64,000 nt of DNA from Gymnopus androsaceus JB14. Lineage: Eukaryota; Basidiomycota; Agaricomycetes; Agaricales; Omphalotaceae. Under the pieces are notes generated by a model that worked only from the letters and a program-made list of their open reading frames with translations, did not search any database and was not told where the DNA came from. Shown in pieces: positions 47,837 to 59,090 of this stretch. Every line of letters begins with the position of its first letter. Positions within the stretch are counted from its first letter, which is position 1. The stretch spans positions 296,139-360,138 of the forward strand of contig ML769415.1 in assembly GCA_009733575.1 (NCBI GenBank), written 5' to 3'. The position numbers and the translations under genes were made by a program.

Positions 47837-49817
47837 TTATAAAGCAGGTCCAGTGCCGCGTCCCCTTGCTCGACCTCTACCGCCACCATTACCACGACTA
47901 GTACCACCTTTGCCGCGACTATTACCATTCCCCCGACCTCTTCCAGTGCTAGTTTTCGTTCGCTTGTTTGAAGTACTACTAGCAGAGTCATCCATCTCAA
48001 CAGCTCGTTTCTTTCCCTTGCCGTTATCATCTCGAAGCTTTGCAACCCATTCCAAATCAAGCTCAACACCTTCAAGTAGTGGTAACATCATACGGTGAGC
48101 TGGGATTCCCATCGCTTTCTCTTCTTCAGGTGGTAACATGATCTTCAGTGCGAGACTTTTGGGAATCTTCTCACCAGTGTCGTTGATTCCAGGAAGAAGA
48201 TATTCGGAATGATGGAGGGTGATATGCTGAATCATGTTATACCGCCAGACTGCTGGACGCGGTGTCGAGGTACGTTCAGGTTCCGGATGGCCGCAAAGAT
48301 CACATATAACAGGTACGTTTCGGCAGGGGTTACTCAGTGAACCCTTGTCAACGCGTCCATACTGCATGGTGCGGGGCTTGTATGGGCAGTTGGAGTGAAT
48401 ATGGGTTGTACGATTCTCGAATGAAAGTGAAACTTCACATTCACGTTGGCCTGAACGCCCGCAGAATGCACATGGATCCAATTTCCCGATCTTGTTTGCA
48501 TAAATAAGTAAATAAAAAATGGAAGAATTCAGAATTACATACTGGTTTCTTGAGATCCTCCTGCTTCCGAGCCTGTGCAATCAGTTGACGGACGCGGGGT
48601 ATATTCCTCGTGGAAATTGCCTCCAGAAGCCGGTCATGATCATCCAAACGTCGATTAGCCAAGGCTAGGTCCTGCCGAAGGTTTAGAGTCTAACAAAGCG
48701 ATGATCAGTAAGTATGGAATATATGAAGGAGATAATTGCAAACCTTGAGTTTCCAGGTTTGCAATTCATCGTATCGTTCACGCAGGAGTTTGGCGAGCCT
48801 GTCAATACTAAGATACTCGTAATTTGTTCCTGGAGCAGCCTTCCGTGCAACTTTCTCAACCCCATCAAACAACTCAGGCAGAAGCTGGCACTTGGGACAA
48901 GTCTCGCTGCTACCGGTGCAGTCCTTGGACCAGGCTACAACAGTACGACCTTTATTGTGTATCTCAAGCAGTACCGGAAGTGCTGCCTGAGTTGAGGTTG
49001 CAAGACGAGCCCATGGGAACGAGATGAAGAGGTTTTGATTGCTGGCCCAGGTGATCTTGCTACCAGGACACCATTCAATGTGCATGGGAGAGTCGGGTCG
49101 TTCAATCTGAGGAGGACATGACGACGATCTTACCTGTCCACTGGAATGACAGTTAGCATTCAATGTTAGGAGGTCAATTGAATAAAACTTGACATACTGA
49201 GTATCATCCTCTGAATCGGAATCATTCTCAGCATTTGGACAGTTCAGTACATGCGAGAGAAGCTGATGAAAGAAATTCATGTTCAGAGAACCCGGGTTCG
49301 GCCAATTTACAGGCGGCGGCATGCTAGTCCGTACAAGATCTTCGCAGTATGGACATTGAAGAAGAACCGTGCGGAATGCAGAACTGGGCCCTTGGGTTGT
49401 TGCGCGAATTTTTAGGTCAAGATACTGCTGATGTAGCTCTTTGAGCTGGTGGAATTGATTCGAGGAAGACGTAGATGAATCAAAAAGATTTGGATGTGGT
49501 TCATTTTCGCAGAAAGTGTTAAAGAATGAGCTTGGACCAACGGATAATGCACGCGGTCTTGGTTCTACAGGCGAAAGTTCGGGTGTTGGATAAGCTCTGA
49601 TATTAGTACGGCTCTCATGGCTAAACGGCGTTCGCAAGAGTCCATTTTCAGGAATAGGCTCGAGAGGTCTAGTTTGAAGATGATTGGGAATGTCAAGGAA
49701 GGTTACGCGACGTGTGGCAGGTGTATGAAGATTTGGATTCGATGTTGGCAGTTCAGACTGTAGTTCAGATGTACTACTACTGGCCTCCTGCATTGGAATA
49801 GACTCGTCTGGATCCAT
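47837..49817 (-). CDS. zinc-finger protein with RGG-like C-terminal tail, function unknown
   Basis: The start at 49817 gives MDPDESIPMQEASSSTSELQ, a disordered N-terminus. Next comes a first Cys pair (CPYCEDLVR) and HQLLSHVLNCPN, then, after an intron, a hydrophobic region with CPKCQLLPELFDGVEKVARK. A helical segment follows (QDLALANRRLDDHDRLLEAI, NIPRVRQLIAQARKQEDLKK), then CAFCGRSGQREC and a C2H2-like finger (CDLCGHPEPER with IQHITLHH). The tail alternates Gly/Arg (GRGRGNGNSRGKGGTSRGNG), typical of RNA- or nucleic-acid-binding regions. Three introns are canonical and the frame is intact. I do not recognise a named family. Similar multi-finger proteins are multicopy in Agaricomycetes, so a transposon-linked origin is possible but unproven. 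Confidence 0.65.
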
Positions 49818-50202
49818 TTAAGGTCGGTTTCGCTATTAGGCTGCTTGGGGATGGTTAAAGGCAGAGAGGAAGGTTCAAATCAAGCCAAAAATACCTAACT
49901 CGGTTCAGCTCGCGCTAGCAGTGTCATGACGTGTCAAGCTTCGGTCAAAAGGCTCAGCGAAGCAAATAAAGTTGATGAAAGCAAAGATGTATATTAGATT
50001 TAATAGATTGTACATTTTGAGGGGATTCGGACGCGTTTAGCGTCGAGGAATGGTCGATGTAAGAAAACATGAGAATTTAAGAAATCTTTTTTTCACGGTG
50101 ATCGAAACGAGCGCTAAAGCGGACCGGCAAGGGCTTAGTTTCCGCGATTTCATTTCCGCACTACTCTTGTACTGACTGCTTTGACTTTTTGCCGCCCGGC
50201 AA
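49818..50202. other. intergenic
   Basis: Promoter side of the zinc-finger/RGG gene. It ends with the CTGCTTTGAC...GCCGCCCGGC sequence also seen near 43.2 kb. Confidence 0.35.
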
Positions 50203-51340
50203 TTTGATGACGTTTGGAGCACCTGTTTTCATCCATGCGCAAGAAAAACTTTCGTCAGTCATTTTGAACGCGCTAGATCTACATGTAGCCAGTATGAGCA
50301 CTGAAATCGTTCTCCAGTCTGCTCAACAAGGACATGAAATTATTCCATTATCCTGGTTTATGCTGACACGTTAGTTTGTGAATCACAGATATATCCAAAG
50401 CCAAAATGAGCCATGAACTGGAGTCATTTGTGTTCTGTTCCAGCTGATGCCAATCCACTCCTCTCCGTATATTCCCAATGTTTGACTGGAGGTCTTTGCA
50501 TACGCTCAAGCTGATATGGGACACCCAGTTGGACATCGGTGACATTATCCGTATTACTCATTCCGCCCGCGCCTTGGAAGAGCTGTGCATTATAGCAAGT
50601 ACGCCACTTCTATGTTATCTTCGTCTATGTTCCTTTTCTTTACAAATTCATTCTCCCAATAGCACTAGAAAGTCAATTTCAGAGTGTCGAAGGTCGTGGA
50701 CCTAATGAGCTGTTCAAGCTTTCCGATCTTAGGGTCTTTCATTTCAATATCAACATCGGTGTCGACGATTACGGAGATATGGATGGCTTTGAAGAGCTTA
50801 CTACTGAGCTCTTGGACTGGTGGTGCCGCAACCCTCGAATTATCGATGCCTTTCTCACATCTCACCATCATAAAAATCGATGTTTGCTCTTCTCCCGATG
50901 ATCTGAAAATGGCCAACTACAGCACCTATCCAGGTTGGAGTCAACTGGACTTATTGTTGGCACAACAGATGACTCCGCCTAAACTTGAACTGTTTGTGAA
51001 CACGGTGAACATGATTCCCGACCGTTAAAGACTTCGATTCGGGATATTTGTCAGATGACTTGCTTAGTGCGTTGGAGGGCGCATTCCCCTTGATGAGGTC
51101 GAAAGAGGCTGTTCACATGGTACAGAAAGACCGTAAGCTTTTTTTTGCCGTTGAGTTCTTGCACAGATATTGACAAGGGGCTTAGAGAAAAGAGGACATA
51201 CAGGCTATGCTCATCGCTTGAAGGCTATATGGACGTCCAAAGTCCCGGTTATGGTTTCTAGTCGGAGAACGGGTTCTCCTTTCTACGCTGGTCTCGGGCA
51301 CCATTTTGATCAAAACATTCCCTTCTCGAACGCTGCGCAG
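50203..51340 (+). pseudogene. LRR/F-box-type locus, apparently decayed
   Basis: Fragments in different frames read LHTLKLIWDTQLDIGDIIRI, SARALEELCIIA, an intron (about 50600-50661), LESQFQSVEGRGPN, LFKLSDLRVFHFNINIGVDD and ELLDWWCRNPRIIDAF. A further fragment is FDSGYLSDDLLSALEGAFPL (51040-51120). The leucine spacing and WW/WC context resemble the LRR part of Agaricomycete F-box proteins, but no F-box is seen. Frame changes and stops lie between the parts. It is related to the minus-strand relic at 26.5 kb, with which it shares an intron position. Confidence 0.45.
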
Positions 51341-51765
51341 CGTATGCTTTCCCCGGCTTTTTGCACATGCACAGCTGTTTACGGCGATGAAATTTCACTC
51401 TTGACCCTGATGCGCATCATGCTGAAACTCCGAGTCGCTGCTTGCTCTAACATACTACCGAAATTTGGAGAAGTCATGCTGGTAGCTATAAAACATCATA
51501 CGGAGCCTCGTTTTCTCGCATGTTACCTTTCTTGTAACCAATCGAAACATTGTACTAGTACGGAATTGAATCGCCCGGGTAGCTCTGTTCGATACAGGAC
51601 CAGAGCGTGGGGTGTAGATCGGTAGAATACACATGCACAGAATGCCAGCTTCTGCCAATGCTTCACTCAGCGTTGTTCGCTTGATTCCCATGTAAATCGT
51701 ACTGTCTGACATACAGTATGTGCACATGATCAACATTACATCCCCTTGCATCAAAACTAACTAAT
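51341..51765. other. no recognised gene
   Basis: Sequence between the LRR-type locus and the 2OG oxygenase stop. A frame to 51625 exists but has no recognisable motif. Confidence 0.3.
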
Positions 51766-53360
51766 CTACAATGCTCCGTCGCTCAAAAGCATCACCGTTC
51801 TACGATAATCTAGCGAAAACAGGTTAGCGCTCAAACTACATACATATTCAAGGGGACTAGCCAACTCACAGTAATCCACATTACCGCCATACTATAAAAT
51901 TTGCATCAGTATGAGAAACCCTCCGACAGGCGTATTTGGCTTACATTTCCCATATAGCCTTCGTACTGTTTATCATCGGGATCTGTGTCTTCGAAAGGGT
52001 TCTCGGGAATGAGACAATCCTCGTCCAACTCCATCTTAGTCCGTCTGATGACCTTCCCGGAGATATCGACGATATTTTCGACATGCATGGAAACATCATA
52101 TTCTTCACTCTCATCCATGTATACCTCTCCTGGTCCGTCTCCAAATTCCTCATACGGGTCGTCTTCATCATAGATAGCATCTGCATCAGAAGTCTCATAG
52201 TCCACCGCGCCATTCTTGCGGCACACGAGAGTCGCGAACGCGACTACGAACCCCATTTCTTCTGCAACAGCACGCAAATGAAAGACCCGGTGCTTGTCTT
52301 GGCCCTTCAAGCACTCGGCACCTTTGTTCAAGTCGGCAAGAGAATATTGGTGGTCCAGGAGGTAAGCTACAACAGAACTAGGAGCAGTCGAGAACATATC
52401 CTCTCTCCACTTGAGAAGAACGCGTCGAAGAAGTTTGTGCGCTTCGTCAACAACGGGAAGCCGGGGTATCGACACAGTGGGCGCGATTTGGCAGATGTTG
52501 TATGAGAGTGCGAGACGGTAACCCGATTTAACAGGTTTCACCTCGTGAAAGACATCCGTGTACCAGGCCAGAACAGAAGTTGATAGTTGAGAATCTTTAG
52601 CAAAATCGAAGGTCTGAGATTTCCCAGCATGCGAGACTTGGACCTGCCCCCCTGTATAGAGAGACGGAAGGATGATAATCATAGTGGCGAACATGTCAGC
52701 AGCTTTCACAGTACTGTTGCCAAGTTCAGTAAAAAAAAAAGGACTGGGCAAATGTAGGATAACGAACTCTTGGTGCTTGTGGAAACTGAAACCCAGCAAT
52801 TAGATGTATACGACGCGTCATTGAGGGAGAAAACACGTACTGCGAGCCTTCGTTCATAAAGCAAAAGCTTATACAGCTCGATCTTGACATTTTTAATCTC
52901 TGTTCCGAGTCCATCTGACACGCGCTTGAGCGCGGTCTCCTTGACCCAATCGTTCCAGGCTGGATTCAAAAAACTAGCATTCTTGGGGTCAATCTCCCAT
53001 GTATCGCGGACCTTCTTATCGACTATTGTCTTTTCGTTGTGGCCAAAAGGTGCTCTGGACGCGCTTGCTAATGATGCTGGCAGCATCATTCTTGCTCAAC
53101 GGGAGGCCAACCACGCCGATTCCATTGAGGGACAAGCCTGGATTCGGTGCATCTCGAAAGGATGTGCCGCTACGCGTACGAACCAGAGAAATCGAATTCG
53201 TCTAGAACCTGGCTCAACTCCTCCTATGGAAGCGCTCAAATTTGAGATTGTACAATGTTGCGAGAAAAAAACATACCCTGAAGTCATCTCCGTCAGAGAG
53301 CTCAGATTCAGAGTCAGAGTCAGAGTCGTATTCTTCTTCATCGTAGTGATTATTAGGCAT
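51766..53360 (-). CDS. 2-oxoglutarate/Fe(II) oxygenase-domain protein, frame-broken
   Basis: Prolyl-4-hydroxylase-like Fe2OG dioxygenase common in Agaricomycetes; substrate unknown. The start at 53360 gives MPNNHYDEEEYDSDSDSESE, an acidic N-terminus. Then come APNPGLSLNGIGVVGLPLSK, VRDTWEIDPKNASFLNP, ELYKLLLYE, and after an intron FHKHQ joined over another intron to DTVKAADMFATMIIILPSLY. That supplies the HxD iron ligands. SVLAWYTDVFHEVKPVKSGY gives the distal His, then RLALSYN. The C-terminal exons read EGYMGN, YGGNVDY and YRRTVMLLSDGAL-stop at 51766. Three +1 offsets break the frame: about 53170-53178, 53059-53067 and 52848-52851. All splice sites and catalytic residues look preserved, which favours consensus error over decay. 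Confidence 0.75.
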
Positions 53361-54838
53361 GTTCAAGTAGTTGGGGTCAAAATCGAGACTGGAGTGGCGT
53401 GAGCGCTTATGCTAGTTTCCTTTCGCTCTGATTCGCCATCCTATTTTATCTGAAGATATGGTTCCACAGTTGTAATGGTTTCTGACCCATTTCGCTCTGG
53501 CTCAATCCTATTTCTACTGGTAGATCGAACGTGTACCTGAAGGTTGAATGGGCGGTTAAAGAGCTCAACTGTACAGACGATGGATGTACCGCGCGAAGGA
53601 ACATGTTCATGGAGGAGGCTGGGATCTCTGCGAATTGGATGAAAACTGGCTGGTGAGTTTGAATTTTGTATCCACACCACTTAGCTACGCTCATTATCAT
53701 CTCTATTCATACTCATGTTCTAGATCCAACGCGTCCCCCTTCTTGCGCGGTGATGAGCTTGATGAATGCGATATCTCCGACTCTACTACTCGTCGCTTGC
53801 GAAGCTCTGCTTCATTTTTCGAGCCAAGTTTTCCGGGTCTAGATTTTTTGTCTTTTTGTGGGGGTATCTCGGATTTTGCTTTGATCCTACTGCTAAGGCG
53901 TTTCCAAGTCGCTGACTGGTCGACAATGAATTTCGCAAGATGTAATGTATCCGTGTTACAACGTTACAAGGCTATCTCGAAATCATAAGTATACGTTCTG
54001 ACTCTTCCTTCCGATACTTAGATCTCTGTCTTTGTTCTGTATGCTCTGTAGCTCTGCACTAGTCAGAATCCGAATCAGAAGCAAAATACACATCTACGGC
54101 CCGGGAACGGATGTACAACCAATTCTCAGTAAGTTTGAACGCGAAACCTTAGGAACTAACCATTGATGATCTAGTCGCATCGAGCTATAGATGAATCTGA
54201 GCCCTCAGCTTACCATTGAACCTAACCACAATTGTCGACCACTTTAGAGCTTCATGCGTTCATCCTTCGTTTTGGAAACTTGTCCAATCAGCGCTGTGTT
54301 TTCACTTGACCAAAATTCAACTAGAGATGAGTTCTTTCCTACTAGTTCCAATTCTTCAGAACTGACTGGTTTACCTCCCTGCTGCTCCACTATTTCTGAT
54401 CCCTTTGATCCTCCGGACTTTGCAGCTGTACTTTGTAGTAGAATTACACTGGTGTATAACTCTTCCCGAGTTCCTTCCGGTAACGGAGATCTATATCCTG
54501 CTGAAGCTTAGAATCTCAGTAAGTATTATATCTCTTTTGTAGCCTTTCAATCTTTTGGACTTCAATTTACAGAAAAGTTCGATTGTTTGACCATTCAAGC
54601 TCCGTTAGATGATTGGTACCAGGCTAGTCTTGTTTTGCCGAGATACTTGGCTGCAACATAATACGAGAAAACTATCGAGAGGTCTTACACTCGACGCTCT
54701 CATAGAGAGCGGGTCACCAAGCTAATACTATTCTAGTTACTTACTCTGTATCATTCTAGGTCGATTCTCAGATTCCTCTATAATTCCCTAGCGGGTACGA
54801 AAAAAAGCCTTTCTTCATGTTCACCATCCGCGCCATCA
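53361..54838. other. no firmly recognised gene
   Basis: Plus-strand frames at 53584-53988 and 54254-54511 lack known motifs. A segment near 53520-53650 reading VEWAVKELNCTDDGCTARRN and MFMEEAGISANW looks coding-like but could not be placed in a gene. Confidence 0.3.
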
Positions 54839-54987
54839 CACGGGAAGCAAGTTACCGTAAGTTCGCCGGGCTTACCGTGAACTTACTATAAACTAACGCC
54901 GGCCGCAACGTAATTTCACTGTCTTAGCGCTTGTTTATGGTAATTTCACCGTAAATCCGGCGGGCTTACGGTAACTTGCTTCCTGTG
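54839..54987. mobile_element. 149-bp MITE with 43-bp terminal inverted repeats
   Basis: The left end CACGGGAAGCAAGTTACCGT and the inverted right end CACAGGAAGCAAGTTACCGT begin an imperfect 43-bp terminal inverted repeat. Flanking TCA at 54836-54838 and 54988-54990 is a likely 3-bp target-site duplication. There is no coding capacity. The motif TTACCGTAA/TTACGGTAA recurs inside the arms. Confidence 0.8.
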
Positions 54988-55229
54988 TCAGGTCATTACG
55001 CACTATAATTTTTGTGTGCGAAAAGCTGTATGCACATTCGAAAACTCCACTAGGGCTCCGGTACTTTTCAACTCCCAAATAGTAACTGTAAGAGGCGCTC
55101 GGTACTCATTTACAATATTGCTCTGCGTATAAAATGAACACGGATCGTCTTGACTAGTATCCAGTAAGTAGTTCCTCAGCTATTTTTTCTTCCTTACCGG
55201 CCTACCCGTTCGATTCTTCCTCGCGCTCA

Positions 55230-56151
55230 ATGTCTCTTACTCTCAAGTCTTTTTTCTTGGTCGTTATTGCATCGGCGACTGCCCTGACGGTAGGGTATGT
55301 TGATCCTGTGTCTCTTCTACTTGTCCATCCTTCTCATCCTCCTATAGAACTCAGGATACATACCACCTCTGTGATGTATCTACCGCGAAGATAGATCTAG
55401 CGGGGACCACTTTACCTGCTCCATCATTTCCACCCACGTTCATTGGTCTGGGAGTGGGTACGCAGAACTACACCTGTGGATCTACTGGGACTTATACGTG
55501 AGCCCGAACCAATGCGAACCAAGACGAATGAGTCTATTTATCCTTTTTTTCTTTCAGAAACGTAGGAGCACTTGCCGAACTATTCGATGCTTCGTGCTTG
55601 TATGGCACGTCCAGTTTTAGCGATCTTTCTTCCGCTGCGTTCAAAGCCTAGAACCATAGCCCTATTACGGATGTTTTTGACTCTGGTGCAGTCATCTCTG
55701 CTGCTCATGTTATCGAATTTCCTTTCATTCTGGGCCAACACTACTTCGTCACCAACCCCGTAACTGGCACAGGATTGAGTCCAAAATGGGACTTCACGTC
55801 GGCTGCTTTCGCTGGAAATCCTGCGGCATTTGTGGTTGGATCCAAGATTGATGATGTCCCGGCCCCCACAAACTCGGCGGCGAACATCGATTGGCTTTAT
55901 CTCACCAACTTGACGGGTACTCTGGCCAATGAGATCTACCGTGTTGATACTCAAGGCGGCCAGCCTCCAACCTCGGTATACGCTAGCAGTCTATGAACCG
56001 TTGACCATTGTGCTCATCTAATCTCTAGTGTACCCCTGGATCTCCGGAAATCTTTGTCAAGTATACCGCGATGTATTGTAAGTCTTTCTTCCGCTCAAGG
56101 AGTTCTTGAACTCACTGATCACCGACAGGGCTCACGGGTGGCTCTTTCTAA
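55230..56151 (+). pseudogene. DUF3455 secreted protein, copy D, nonsense-interrupted
   Basis: Closest to copy A. The start at 55230 gives MSLTLKSFFLVVIASATALT, a signal peptide. Exons give YHLCDVSTAKIDLAGT, FIGLGVGTQNYTCGSTGTYT, LAELFDASCLYGTSSFSDLS, LGQHYFVTNPVTGTGLSPKW, NIDWLYLTNLTGTLANEIYR and CTPGSPEIFVKYTAMY; the last intron splits W before LTGGSF-stop at 56151. A TAG at 55649-55651 replaces the TGG (Trp) of the family's AWN motif, truncating the protein about halfway. Everything else, including splice sites and part of the 3' flank shared with copy A, is preserved, so the loss is recent. It is 150 bp or so downstream of the MITE. Confidence 0.85.
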
Positions 56152-56769
56152 CTTCGAGTCGTCAATGCCGCTATTTCTTAGCCTATATGCGTCTTCTTTT
56201 ATCGTTTGGTTCATGGAACGTTCATTACACGGCCTGGTCCAATAATATATATATATATGTTTTCGATGTCAAATTTAACAACTTAGCGTCGATACTGAAA
56301 GTATTTCCTTTGCACTCGCTGACGTTCTGGTGGTTTCCTTTAGAAGTTTATCGATATCATGCAGCATGCTTCCTTCATTGAACAACAAGCCATTGAAGAT
56401 AGTAGCAGATGAGACTGTCTTCTACAAAAGGGCATTAAATTTCAAGCTCGGGTGTTAGGGCTTTGCGAGGACGGGTTGAGATGAATTTGAGATGAGTTTT
56501 TGGGAGCAAGATCGAGATCATATTCTCCGGAATCTGCCAATTCAGAGCCTTGGTCAGCATCAGAGTCATATTCTTCGGAGTCGCATTCGACTTCAGCGCC
56601 ATCGGACTGGTAGTTGTAAAATTGCCTCTCCACTAAGGCCAACATTGGCATCTAAATTTCTTACTTATTCGTGATCATTTGAGCGGTTTCCCTTGCAGCC
56701 GTAAATTAAATTACTCTCTCGTTTGAGCAGTAATTTTCTAGTTCAACATAAGCCTCTGGAAATACATAC
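56152..56769. other. intergenic up to the Copia insertion
   Basis: The first part is 3' flank of DUF3455 copy D. A minus-strand 69-codon acidic frame at 56442-56651 (EVECDSEEYDSDADQGSELA) may be an exon of a disrupted gene, but nothing else supports it. The 5-bp CATAC at 56765-56769 is the left target-site duplication of the retrotransposon. Confidence 0.4.
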
Positions 56770-57145
56770 TGTTGGAATATCAAAGGTAAATATATTCTAT
56801 CGAACTATACATGAAATGCTTTCTCGTAGTCTCCACTTGTTTGTATCACATCCCATCTCCATGCACTCCACTGTTATTGTCTCGCAGACTCCACTCAGTC
56901 TCTCGCCGTATCCACTTGCTCTCTCATAGTACCCACCTTGCCATATGCATAGTAGCCACAAGTATTCATGCAGTAGCCACTTGCCCGATATATCATTTGT
57001 ACTTAGGACTGTATATAAAGCCTAGTACCATACCTTGTAATACCACCGTTGTCTCCCATTGATCTGTGTGATCGCTACTATTAAGTCCTGTGTGGACTTA
57101 TTGACTTATTGCTGCTACTTCCTATTTAGGAACATAACTCTAATA
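56770..57145 (+). repeat. 5' LTR
   Basis: Begins TGTTGGAATATC and ends CTCTAATA; 376 bp. It differs from the 3' LTR by a few small indels and mainly C/T or G/A changes, several at CpG sites (for example ATTGTC versus ATCGTC, ACCGTT versus ACTGTT). Confidence 0.93.
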
Positions 57146-57158
57146 GGTTATGGGCCCT
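57146..57158 (+). promoter_or_regulatory. primer-binding site
   Basis: GGTTATGGGCCC directly after the 5' LTR is complementary, with about one mismatch, to the anticodon region of initiator tRNA-Met. This is the half-tRNA priming known for Copia-type elements. The exact tRNA match is inferred. Confidence 0.55.
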
Positions 57159-57200
57159 GGCCTTAACCATTGACACATCATATTGCCATAACTCTTGTTC

Positions 57201-57827
57201 ATGCCACCCAGGCCAGATCCTCCACCACTACGAACACGACAGGAGATAAAGTCATCACAACAAGCACCACCACCAGTAACTCGACAACATTCCATTGCAT
57301 CGGAACAAGCCAGCTCATCGAGTAGCAAAGCTGTAACACCACAACAGAGATCAGCACCATTACCTCCCACAGACAACACTGTTCCTTGTAAAGGACACCC
57401 ACACATCTTTGACATTGATGAATTAGTCGATAGGTACAAAAACCGAACCACTGGAAAGTGGAGCCAGTGCGACAAACAACATTGCCTAAATCGATATGAT
57501 GTACCTTGGACAGGTAAATTAGCGAATTTTGCGAAACCCATTGCGAAAGATCAGGAGGCAATTATCAGAACCCACTTACAGCACATCGCTGACGACGAAG
57601 ACAACAACAAAGAAGAGGATACTGAAGCACCTGCTGCTCAGCCTATAGCATCATCATCACAACAGCATACTCCCGCTCCATCCCAATCACCTGCACCAAA
57701 ATGCGAACCAACCCCACCTACACCTCCACAACTATCTCCACAGGGCACCGCACCCCAATTTCCATATTCAAATACGGAACCACCTTCTCCACACAGATCC
57801 CGGATCACCAGGCGCTTTAATTGCTAA
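57201..57827 (+). CDS. Pro/Ser-rich leader ORF of the Copia element
   Basis: An intact frame of about 208 codons lies between the primer-binding site and the gag start. It opens MPPRPDPPPLRTRQEIKSSQ, includes CKGHPHIFDIDELVDRYKNR, CDKQHCLNRYDVPW and a C-terminal Pro/Gln/Ser-rich region (SPAPKCEPTPPTPPQLSPQG). It does not resemble the usual Copia gag and may be a separate leader ORF or the N-terminal half of gag. It carries no stop of its own before TAA-type termination at 57827, unlike the pol frame. Confidence 0.5.
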   Translation: MPPRPDPPPLRTRQEIKSSQQAPPPVTRQHSIASEQASSSSSKAVTPQQRSAPLPPTDNTVPCKGHPHIFDIDELVDRYKNRTTGKWSQCDKQHCLNRYDVPWTGKLANFAKPIAKDQEAIIRTHLQHIADDEDNNKEEDTEAPAAQPIASSSQQHTPAPSQSPAPKCEPTPPTPPQLSPQGTAPQFPYSNTEPPSPHRSRITRRFNC

Positions 57828-57846
57828 TTCCGATGATGACAACAAA

Positions 57847-59090
57847 ATGTCTAAAGCAAACAAAGCCTTTGATAAGGTTACAACCTTAAAGTCGGACGGA
57901 TCAAATTGGGATACGTGGAAAACTCGAGTGGAATTTGCAGCCAGATCTATCGGCTATCAGCATTATTTGGAATGGAATCCGCACCTGATCTTGCCCAAGG
58001 ATCAAATAATGAGCACAGGGGAAAGGATAGTGATTTGCTTAATGCAATCATTGGCAGGTTATCAGATGGAATATTCCATAGGTATAGACACTACAACAAC
58101 ACGAAGCAGTTGTGGGAAAATTTACTCGCTGATTATGATTCTAAAAACGCTCTTACTGAATCATTTCTACAAAGACGACTTCACACCATGCGATGCATGG
58201 ACCCATCCAAGGTCAATAAACATTTGGACAATATGATCAGCATCCGCAACGACCTCACAACTAGGGGAATTGATATCAATGATGATATATTTGTCAACAC
58301 CATTATGTCCTCTGTCCCCGACACCTTCAAAGCTACGATAAACGCATTGGCCGTTTTCTCCGCTAAATCAGACAAGAAGCTCAATCCTGCAGAGCTCATC
58401 TCTACCATTTGTGCTGAATCAATGGTACACCAAATGCGACATGATCACAAGAAGGAATTGGCAAACTATGCCGGTAACAGGGGAAGAGGAGGATTCCGAG
58501 GTCGTGGAAATTCCTTCAGGGGAAATTCCCGAGGCAGAGGCAGAGGCTGCAGAGGATCAACAAGTTGCCAGGACTCTGTTTGTTACAACTGCAAAGGTAA
58601 AGGTCACTTTGGAAATCAATGTCCATTGGAGAAACACAGTCAGGCCAACAAGGCCAAGGAGACAAAGGCTCCTAAAGAGAAGCAGAAGAAGAAGTTGGAT
58701 GGAAACTGGAGAGATAGGCCGAAGAACAGCGAAGTGGCATCCTCATCCATGATTGAGGAAGTACCAGAGTCATCATGGGCAGCAATCAAAATTCCCGCTA
58801 AGCATGGGAATCTTGTCTTCAATTTTTCCGAAATAGCTGATAAATTCAAATTAGCTCTTTCATCGCCGAGCAACAATAGATGTCAGAAATACAATTCTGA
58901 AACAGTGCAAAACATCAAAGTCGACAGTTCGCCACCTCTTACTCTTAACAGTGAAGAGGAGGAAGAAGTATACGTCGATGCTTACGCTGCAGCCCACAGT
59001 TACGGAGCAATTCTTTTTGACTCTGGATGCTCTACCCACATGACGCCACTCACCAACAAACTCAGGAATCAACAAGAAATTCCAACATGA
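57847..59090 (+). pseudogene. Copia gag-protease
   Basis: The start at 57847 gives MSKANKAFDKVTTLKSDGSN with WDTWKTRVEFAARS (the gag N-terminus). After an apparent one-base deletion near 57970 the frame continues with LWENLLADYDSKNALTESFL, an RGG-type run (RGRGGFRGRGNSFRGNSRGR), the zinc knuckle CYNCKGKGHFGNQC and the protease site LFDSGCSTHMTPL. A TGA at 59088-59090 interrupts where an Arg is expected before VIQAANTETF. Confidence 0.85.

Noticed and set aside
463..53178. Programmed +1 ribosomal frameshifting as an explanation for the offsets
   Set aside because: The sites share no common slippery heptamer or stop-codon context, and they occur in unrelated genes at several places per gene.
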